Position numbers and translations under genes: made by a program
Shown here: positions 19,804 through 27,110 of the stretch, piece by piece
Numbering within the stretch: position 1 is the first letter of the stretch
Layout of the letters: every line of letters begins with the position of its first letter
Assembly: GCA_001600415.1 (NCBI GenBank)
Contig: BCJX01000001.1
Span: forward strand, 184,551 to 215,973
Origin: Pascua guehoae
Lineage: Eukaryota; Basidiomycota; Tremellomycetes; Trichosporonales; Trichosporonaceae
Reading direction: 5' to 3'
DNA length: 31,423 nucleotides
Notes under the pieces: model-generated
Databases searched by the model: none
What the model was told of the DNA's origin: nothing
Seen by the model: the letters and a program-made list of their open reading frames with translations, nothing else

Positions 19804-20434
19804 TCACGGGAACTCTACGTCCCAAACGGCCTCGTGGTCCTTGCAGTCCTCCATGGCAACACGGAAAAGGCACTTGCCAGTGATGCCCTCGAGCTCGCCC
19901 GTGCCGGTGCCGTGCGCGATGTTGATGGTGACATTCGAGTAGCCGTCCGTAAAGTCTCCCGTGGTGATGGCGGCAAACGTGCCCTTCTTACCCAGGACGC
20001 TGCCTCGAAACGTCGACATGCCGGCTGGTGTGTGAGTCTAACTGTGTGGGCCGGGAAACGGAAACACGCCTAGGCGACATTGGGCCACGCCTACCCGAGC
20101 AGCCGAGCAACTCACTAAAGGCAGTGTTGTTCATGGGATTCTCCTTTTTCTGCTCTGCAAGGTCCGCACTGCTGTGTCAGCCTGCCCCCTCGATGCTGTA
20201 GACTATACAAACGACTCACAAGGCATACTGCGACACCGACACGCCGGCAAGGTCGCCCTTGTACTCGGTCTCCATTGTCATGGTCGTCATCTTGGGCGCC
20301 TGGACGTTGGGCGCGTCGACCGTGCCCTCCTTGTACCACGTGTCGTTGGTGATGGTCTTTGCTGGGGTGTAAGCCGTGAAGCGGTGTGGCGAGGTGTAAC
20401 TGATGAAGCGGGGTGGCGACTTGCCCTTTGTCAT
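19804..20434 (-). CDS. DUF3224-like small beta-barrel protein
   Basis: Three exons, 20434-20220, 20171-20116 and 20024-19804, encode 163 residues with no signal peptide. After an N-terminal tail (MTKGKSPPRFISYTSPHRFT), the fold-like core reads METEYKGDLAGVSVSQYA, NNTAFTGMSTFRGSVLGKKG, FAAITTGDF and NIAHGTGTGELEGITGKCLF. The patterns Y-x-G-x-L-x-G-x-S-x-x-Q-Y, F-x-G...F-x-G-x-x-x-G-x-x-G-T-F, and GTGELxGITG are those of DUF3224 proteins. These are small barrel proteins of unknown function common in bacteria and scattered in fungi. Introns of 48 and 91 nt have GTGAGT donors. The acceptor of the first intron could be three bases further in (CAGCAG), changing one residue. A bacterial origin by transfer is possible but not shown here. 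Confidence 0.75.
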
Positions 20435-20519
20435 GATGGTTGAGCTTGAGTGGAGCAAGAGTGCGAGTGGCGGAACTAGGTGATGAGATGACCGGGCTAA
20501 ACCTCGTGCCAACAGGCTT

Positions 20520-20527
20520 TACTTATA
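20520..20527 (-). promoter_or_regulatory. TATA box of the DUF3224-like gene
   Basis: The minus strand reads TATAAGTA, 86 nt upstream of the ATG at 20434. Confidence 0.5.
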
Positions 20528-21219
20528 CCTCGAATACTCGTAACGACACCCCCATCAGACCGCTCATATTCCAACGGTGAGTAACCTATGACCTACAAAG
20601 TTTACATGTTTTGACGTGTACACGCTGCGTACACGCTGCGTTGGAGATACATAGAGGACGGCCATTCCATACCTCCCGGGTGCCTGGCTCCATCACCTGA
20701 CTAGCATGACTGGACCGCCTTGTGGTCGTCGTCTTCGCCAAGAAAGACATGTTGTCAATTCTGTACACCGATTTATACCTATCCGAACCGATCGAATGAG
20801 CCTGAGGGTGGTGTGCGTGGTGTACACATGCCTCGATATTTGCTATCACGCGGATCAGGTCGGTTCGATTCGGCTCGGCTCCAAGTGTGATCCCCATCGG
20901 TAACCGGTGTGCTTGGCGTTTGTCAACAACAACTGAGGAGCTGGCCTACAACCTGTGGGGTGTTCAGCAAAGGCCTCCATGCGGGAACGGACGACGACTC
21001 TGGACTTGTCAGACCGCAGGACATATCCAGTCGTGCACGAGTGCACCAGTCTTGGTGTATCGGCGAGCGCTGATCGGAAAGGGGTCGGCCGAGATGATAT
21101 GACGTCACAGGTTCTAGCGTCCGGTCCGAAGCAACAAGGCCCTCAATGTGCCTCCAAAGCTACCTACATAGGCTACTCTTGGCCCACTCCGACGTTGCTA
21201 CGTTGCACTCACCCTCACG
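20528..21219. other. Intergenic between divergent DUF3224-like and AAA genes
   Basis: No gene recognised. A direct duplication ACACGCTGCGTACACGCTGCG lies near 20619-20640. No TATA box is evident close to the AAA start at 21220. Confidence 0.5.
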
Positions 21220-23708
21220 ATGGTTCTACCTACCATTCTCATCAGCGTACTCCTCGCAGCATCGACGCTCGCCTACCAGCTCCCCTTCCGCGATGGCCAA
21301 GTCTCGCCCGAGCGCAAGTGGTCGCCGCGCGACACCTACATCGACCACTGTGAGCCGCCCTCCCCACCCAACCAGACATTACAGCCCCGAACCCGTGACT
21401 AACACCCCAGTCAACGAGTCGGAGCCCTGGACCAGCCTCCGCCTCCAGACCACAATCACGCGCCACTACAAGCAACCCGTGACCGTGACCAACTCGCGCT
21501 ACTTTGACATCGAGGCGTACGCGGCCGCATCCGGGGACAAGCTCCTGGTGCGCGAGCTCGAGGACGTCGAGGCCATCAAGCGGGCCGTGTGGGTCGAGCC
21601 CCTGCGGCGGCGGGACGGGGACGGCGTCGTCGTCGACCAGCTCGTGTTTGGGGGGTATCGTATTGCGTGGAAAGAGTATGAGTTTGACGCCATTGTCGCT
21701 ACCGTACGTCCAGGGTCCGACTGGTGTTTGTTATGATGCTGATGGCTTAGTATCCCGAGGGCTTTGGCATGGGCGTGCAGTGGCACATTATTGGGCCCCA
21801 GGAGCCGGCGCACAGGCTTATCGAGGCCGTGGTCGGGTGGGGGAGCGTGCCGACCGGCGTCATCTGGGTGTTTGAGTTTGGGTACTGGCGTCCCGACCGG
21901 CTCCTGTGGGAGTCTGTGCAAAAGGTAGGTCGAGCCCAGCCCGATACAGGTGTGTCCGAATATCGTGAGGCTGCCATATTCAGCTCGGGGGCGCGCACAG
22001 CCCATATCGAGGGAGAGGCACAGTGTGGGATAACAAGCCAGGGACAGTGGTGTGTCCACTTGCTGTGCCGTTGGTCCAGACAGTGTCCATGTGCAACTTC
22101 GGCTAGACTGAGCTCAAAGTGGCAGTCTCAAGACTTTCCCGACGCACCTGTACATCCGCGACACAGCCCATGGTCGTCGTGGTCACCGCTCACCTATAGG
22201 CCTCGTGGGACGACGTGGTGCTCGACGCAGAGTTCAAGGAGGGCCTGCAGCACGACTACCGCTCGTTCCTCAAGAGTGAGGATACGTACAAGAAACTTGG
22301 CGTTCCGTGGAAGCGTGGCCTCATCTTCCTCGGCGTAAGTGTCGCTCGCACGCTACGGCCAGGTGCTCACCCCTGCAGCCCCCGGGGAACGGCAAGACGA
22401 TCAGCCTCAAGGCCATGGTCCATGAGATTGACATTCCTACGCTCTACGTCAAGACCTTCCATTGTAGGTACGAGTGGCAAGATCACCAAGAGAGACTGTG
22501 TAGCTTGAGACGTCCTATCCTGCCTGTGGGATGGCCTGCAGTGTCATTTCAGCCTGTGCCGTGTCGATGTGGTGGCAACCCGTACCGTGTACGATGCGGT
22601 GAAACGCATGCCGTGCTGGGTGTTGCCCGGCCGGGCATGCAGCGGTGTCCGGAACAAAACACATAGAAGAGGAATACTGTGCCTCGCCCAATGCTAACCA
22701 CTCAGCCTTCCAGGGCGATGAAAGGAGTACGTCTACTGCGTGCTAATGGTCGTCCCGCCACTCACATCCCAGGCATCAAAGACATCTTTGCCCGGGCGCG
22801 TCGGCAGGCTCCGTGTCTGCTCGTGTTCGAGGACCTGGACAGTCTCATTACTGCCGAGAACCGCGCCTTCTTCCTCAACGAGGTCGACGGTATGGACGAC
22901 AATGACGGTCTGCTCATGGTGTGTAATGTGTATGCAGGTGTGTGTGGAAAGTCGTGAGACTGCCACAGTGGCACGAGCGCGTAGCAGTCTCACGGCTTTC
23001 CGGACGCGCCTGTAATATGTGGACCGCGCTAATGCGGCAGATTGGCACGACCAACCACTTTGACAAGCTTGATCCTTCCATCTCGAACCGCCCGTCGCGC
23101 TTCGACCGCAAGTAGTGAGTTACCGTGTTGACTTGGAGCAAGATTCGAGCACCGCTAACATGCAGCAACTTTCCGGATCCGTCCAAGGAGCAACGCCGCG
23201 ACTATGCAGTGTACTGGCAGAAAAAGCTCAGGGACAGCAAGGATATCGAGTTTCCCGACAGCCTTGTGGACAAGTTTGCAGAGAGGACGGACGAGTTTTC
23301 GTTTGCGTACATGAAGGAGGCATTGTGAGTGGCCAAAACGCAAGAGTGGGGGCACGCCGAAATCGCCACCGAGGGAGAGACTACCGAGGGAGAGACTAAC
23401 GACATGATCAACTGACACGCAGCGTGTCGACCCTCATCCTCATTGCCGGCGGGGGCAAGGGCTCGGACGAGCCGTTTGGAGATCTCCTGCTCAAGCAGGT
23501 CGAGAATCTCCGCAAGGAGCTCAATCACGACGACGAGGCGAGGCAGGACGTCCATGACGCCCCCGTAGGTGGTGCACCCCTCGGTGGGCCTCCGGCAGGC
23601 CATGGGTTACCGGGCTACAGCTATCTGGAAGAACAGGCCATGCGGGCGGAAATTAACCGCATGACGGGCCGGCATGGCACGCTGTTTGCTCCCTGGGTGA
23701 ACATGTAG
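21220..23708 (+). CDS. AAA-family ATPase, BCS1-like, with N-terminal hydrophobic segment
   Basis: Ten exons: 21220-21349, 21411-21703, 21751-21924, 22200-22334, 22379-22463, 22706-22726, 22773-22918, 23041-23114, 23166-23324, 23423-23708. They encode 500 residues. It starts with a hydrophobic segment (MVLPTILISVLLAASTLAY) that reads as a signal peptide or membrane anchor. A non-catalytic region of about 180 residues follows, as in BCS1-type proteins. The AAA core has Walker A GPPGNGKT (244-251, split by an intron), Walker B LLVFEDLDSL with E299-D300, sensor-1 asparagine in GTTNHFD (N333) and arginine fingers in NRPSRFDRKY (R345, R348). The C-terminus (about 406-500) is a helical lid and a Gly/Pro-rich tail. 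BCS1 and relatives remodel or translocate folded proteins across membranes; the substrate here is unknown. Odd features are a 21-nt exon (22706-22726, SFQGDER) and two introns enlarged by MITE insertion. Confidence 0.85.
21947..22150. mobile_element. MITE, copy 3 (204 bp), inside an intron of the AAA gene
   Basis: Begins CAGGTGTGTCCGAATATCGT and ends with its inverse, CAAGACTTTCCCGACGCACCTG. The inverted match extends inward through GAGGCTGCCATATTCAGCTC against the inverse of GAGCTCAAAGTGGCAGTC, about 45 bp in all. TA flanks both ends (21945-21946 and 22151-22152). It lies within the 275-nt intron 21925-22199. Without the element and one TA the intron would be 69 nt, normal for this gene. Confidence 0.85.
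22935..23012. mobile_element. MITE, copy 4 (78 bp, nearly all hairpin), inside an intron of the AAA gene
   Basis: Left arm CAGGTGTGTGTGGAAAGTCG then TGAGACTGCCAC; right arm ends AGTCTCACGGCTTTCCGGAC then GCGCCTG. Only about 14 bp separate the arms, so the element is almost a perfect hairpin. It is flanked by TG (22933-22934) and TA (23013-23014). It lies in the 122-nt intron 22919-23040, which would be 42 nt without it. Confidence 0.8.
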
Positions 23709-23764
23709 GAATGGCCTGATGTACAGTGTCCCGAAGCAGCCGCAGTTTAACCCCTTCGATGGTA

Positions 23765-24051
23765 CAGGTGCGACCGGATAGTATTGAGACTGCCATGTTG
23801 AGCTCGGTCGCACGCAGGGGGTCGTACAGGAAGTGCAGGAAAATCTAGAGACCCCCGTCTACCATTGCCCCGAGATCGCAGTCGCTGATGTAGGGTGGAT
23901 TCTGCAGTCCAATTGCAAGATCACTGAGGACGGTATGACAGAAATTACCTTGACGCACTGCTTCCGACGCATACCATCGGATACAGAGAGTGTCCATGCT
24001 CAACAACCCTCACCGAGCTCAATGTAGCAGGCGCAATACTTTCCACGCCTG
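23765..24051. mobile_element. MITE, copy 5 (287 bp), just downstream of the AAA gene
   Basis: Left end CAGGTGCGACCGGATAGTAT followed by TGAGACTGCCATGTTGAGCT. The right end read in reverse is CAGGCGTGGAAAGTATTGCG followed by CCTGCTACATTGAGCTCGGT. The two agree over about 45 bp with small gaps. Flanks are TA (23763-23764) and TG (24052-24053). The inner AGTGTCCATGCTCAAC segment is shared with the other copies. It starts 57 bp after the AAA stop codon and is the longest copy, with about 190 bp of interior not shared with the others. Confidence 0.65.
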
Positions 24052-24247
24052 TGCCTGTATATGCGGTGGTTGAATGGTTGGATGTTGCAGACGGACGGTA
24101 CTGCCGGCGGTCTTTATATCAGCCCATCTCCAAGGTTTAAGACTTTCTGTGGTGTCATGCACAGCAGGGCATCCTGATCTCATCCGGACTCCTTGATGTG
24201 CACCTCCATTGTGTGCACATGGATGATTGTCACCTCCATCATTTAAT

Positions 24248-24349
24248 CCCATCAACACCTTAGAACGCTGCACCCCAGGATCAAAAGCAAGCCATTATCC
24301 CATCGGCACCCTAGAACACTGCACCGGGGGATCAAAAGGAAGCCATCAG
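24248..24349. repeat. 51-bp tandem duplication
   Basis: Two imperfect 51-bp units (24248-24298 and 24299-24349), each with CCCATC, TAGAACxCTGCACC and GGATCAAAAG blocks. A second small duplication (TCATGTGCACATC twice) follows directly. The whole region 24052-25131 has no gene recognised. Confidence 0.8.
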
Positions 24350-24793
24350 TGCTCCCTCATGTGCACATCATGTACTCCCTTCATGTGCACATCTCATCAC
24401 CATTCTGTCTATATAGCTCTGGTATCTCAGCCTTGCAGCTTCATAGATGGATCATTCATTACAAACATTCAACTACAGTATAGGGCCTGAGTCTTGCAGA
24501 CATCGCGCTCTCCTCGTTCCCCCACATGTGGTGAATGTCACTACTGACTTGGGAAGGCATCGGGACCAGCCTAGAATTGTCATGTTGACCACCGAAATCG
24601 TCTGCGGTGTTTGAGTGTATGGGGGCGTATGTGTGCTGATACACTTGTTCTAGCACAATCTAGAATCGTACCACGCCCGCAAAGATCTGACTGCGTGAAA
24701 GGGGGGTTAGTATCTTTGTGGATCGGTGGAGACCTGCTCCCAGAAGGCGTCTCCAATTGCTCCAGCTTCAGAACTCGCAGCATGGCCGACGGT

Positions 24794-24850
24794 GGAAGCT
24801 TGCAGCGTGGTAGACGATGGAAGCTTGCAGCGTGGTCGAGTGTGGAAGCT
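24794..24850. repeat. 25-bp tandem repeat, two full copies and a partial third
   Basis: Units start GGAAGCTTGCAGCGTGGT at 24794 and 24819, and GGAAGCT again at 24844. No function is apparent. Confidence 0.85.
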
Positions 24851-25131
24851 GGCAAAACAACACTCTGACTTTCACTCGAGAAACAGTGCAAATCACGATT
24901 TGGTGTACGATATAGCCCGTAGATGCATACAGTTGAGCACAAATACACTGGTGTACAGATCCAGTACACAGGAAGACGGTAGACGTGTATGACGAGTCTT
25001 CTTGCTCGGTTTTTGATTATTGGTTTCTAGACCGGGGTGTCCGGTCGTCTAGTTTGGGTATCGTCCTTTTGATCGGCGGTTGGTATCGCTTGCTCGCTCT
25101 AGCTTTGGGATCGTCCTAGACGCGCGCTCGC

Positions 25132-25698
25132 CTAGAAGGGGAGCTGGCGGACCTCGTCGAGCGTAAACCCATTCGCCCTAAGCGTCTCGGGCTTGAGGTC
25201 CTCGACCTCCTGATCGAGGTGCTCAAACAGGGGCTCGCGGAAGCTATCGAGAATCTCCCTCAGCTGTTTGGCCGAGTACGCCTTTTCGTCCTTCATGGCG
25301 CCCCGGAGAAAGGCAGCGTACCGCTCGAGCCCGTCGTGGATCTTTGCATGCGCGTCCTTGTGCTCTGCGCCCTCGCGGAAGGCGGGGTGCTTGGCGGCGA
25401 GCATGGGGAAAATGTACGCCTCCTCGATTGCGTGGTGGTTGCCGAGGTGCACGACGAGATTGTAGCTCTCGCGCAGGAACGACTGGAGCGTAGAGTACTT
25501 GTAGTAGTCGTCGGCGCGGTCGTACGAGCGCGTGAACGTGCGCTTGTGCGAGTCGTGGAAGTGCTTCATGCCGACCGAGGGGCGGGACCAGGCGTATTCT
25601 TCCGCGGCGGAGCGCGGGGGCGCGGTGGGGCCCGAGGTGGTGGTGGGGGTGGTGGGGGCGGTGGTGGGGCCGGCGTTGGGGGTGACTTTGGTGCTCAT
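25132..25698 (-). CDS. Hemerythrin (HHE) domain protein
   Basis: Single exon, 188 residues from the ATG at 25698. The frame is open to 25773, but the TATA-like element and the conserved content favour this start. After a Thr/Pro-rich tail (1-30) the four-helix domain shows the expected metal ligands: H46/H48/H51 in MKHFHDSHKRTF, H84 and H88/H89 with E92/E93 in HLGNHHAIEEAYIFPML, H117/H121 in HKDAHAKIHDGLE, and H160-x3-E164 in EHLDQEVEDL. Such domains carry a non-haem di-iron centre used for oxygen, NO or iron sensing or storage. There is no signal peptide, so it is probably cytosolic. The Ala/Pro/Thr tail varies freely in this family. Confidence 0.9.
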   Translation of the reverse strand: MSTKVTPNAGPTTAPTTPTTTSGPTAPPRSAAEEYAWSRPSVGMKHFHDSHKRTFTRSYDRADDYYKYSTLQSFLRESYNLVVHLGNHHAIEEAYIFPMLAAKHPAFREGAEHKDAHAKIHDGLERYAAFLRGAMKDEKAYSAKQLREILDSFREPLFEHLDQEVEDLKPETLRANGFTLDEVRQLPF

Positions 25699-25806
25699 TG
25701 CGGATTTTTGGAGTGGTGGTAGCGAGTAACGAGTGTGGGTGCGGATGCGGGGATGAGTTAATGCTCGAAGCATGGGGATGAAATGTGGATCGGGAAAGTG
25801 GGGTCG

Positions 25807-25814
25807 TATTTATG
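25807..25814 (-). promoter_or_regulatory. TATA-like element of the hemerythrin gene
   Basis: The minus strand reads CATAAATA here, about 110 nt upstream of the ATG at 25698. Confidence 0.4.
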
Positions 25815-26087
25815 CACTTTGTCAAGATGCTCGATGATCAACAAAATGGCCATGATTGATCATTCCTGGGTGGGTGGGTGACAAATTTGGTTCCGTGATT
25901 GTTGGACGGATGCCAGGTGCACGGCTTTGTCATCATCCACACGAGATAACGATAACACAGAACATGTCAGCAATGGCCACCATTGTCAGCAACTGGCAAC
26001 ACCCAGCCAACGCCGACCAAACCTTTTATACTCGCCCGTTACGTACACTTGCTCAGTCATGCCAACCACCCATACACCACACGCCAG

Positions 26088-26276
26088 ATGCTTCCACTAC
26101 CTTCTCCCATTGCAGCGGCTGTGCCAGACCCATCGTCATCGTTCCAGCAAGCCATTGCTGCCTTTCAACCCCGAGGTCGGTCATTCGGCCACTACTTGGG
26201 TGCCCAGCGCGGCCACTTTTTTCCACTATTCGGCCACGTAGTGAGACAGGTACCACTCACTGGCCTCTCTGGCTGA
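26088..26276 (+). CDS. Possible small protein, 62 residues, unrecognised
   Basis: The frame from ATG 26088 reads MLPLPSPIAAAVPDPSSSFQ, then AFQPRGRSFGHYLGAQRGHF and ends at TGA 26276. The composition is more protein-like than its surroundings. A TTTTATACT element lies at 26024-26032, about 60 nt upstream. Against it, an earlier ATG in another frame (26059) lies between the TATA-like element and this start, and no family is recognised. It could also be an exon, since GTGAGA at 26241 is a possible donor. Confidence 0.25.
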   Translation: MLPLPSPIAAAVPDPSSSFQQAIAAFQPRGRSFGHYLGAQRGHFFPLFGHVVRQVPLTGLSG

Positions 26277-27110
26277 ATGGCTGGAAAAAAAAAAGCCTCT
26301 GAACAGCTTCCACTCGTCGCAGCTTGCGTCGTCTCTCACAGTCTCTTGCCCACAGCACACTGCAGAATGGTACGACACCACAGAGTCTGGCCCCAAGATC
26401 CCACGATTGATAGAGTTTGGGTTGGCGCGGCGGGCCCGGGAACGCTATCTCGGAACGGACACTGTTGCCCGTGGTCGGTATGCATGCAATGCATTCATTG
26501 CATCATTGCATTCTTCAGCCCTTCGGCTAGTTGCAGCGGCATACCTCCGACCAAGGCGTCCGAAACGCACGAGTCGACCGAAACCCATGCCCCGACGTGC
26601 CCTACAAGCTACAGGCCCTACATGCCCCGCCCCACAGTGCCGTGCGCCACGATATTTCATGTTCCAGAACGTCGGAATCTAGATTTGGTCCCTCTCTGCC
26701 GCTTCGGCATGTTTTGCGCCAGCTGCGGAATGCGAACATGCGAATGCGAGCCGCGGGCATGCATAGCAAGCCATGTGGGTGGGTGCACTGTAGTCGGACC
26801 GGAGGGTCGACCATGGCCCAGGCCCTTGCTCCGCCCATGTCCGTGTCTCGGCGGACCCTGTACAACCACCCACCTCCACCGCCCGGTCCACCCGCGACCC
26901 GCGTTTTCTGCCCACCTTGGCCATGGTTGCTTGTACCCGAGTACCCAACAGACCACGCCTCGTCGACATCCAGTACATTTGTCCTCTCCCAGCTGCCAGA
27001 ACACGTATCCAGCGCCACCGGCAGCCTAGACTACCACCATCGCATCACCATTGTCCCCAACTCGACTTTGACATCCCACTTGCAACCATCTCCACCACCA
27101 CCCTCTCGCA
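26277..27110. other. Intergenic, upstream of the gamma-glutamyltransferase gene
   Basis: A10 run at 26285-26294 and a TGCATTCATTGCATCATTGC repeat near 26490-26510. The last 100 bp form a C/A-rich leader typical of 5' untranslated regions here. No gene recognised. Confidence 0.5.

Noticed and set aside
20855..20880. GGTTCGATTC, a tRNA B-box-like sequence
   Set aside because: No A-box, anticodon arm or acceptor pairing could be formed around it.
24199..24398. Possible CRISPR-like or regulatory direct repeats
   Set aside because: Only two imperfect 51-bp units and a short second duplication; no regular spacers and a eukaryotic setting.
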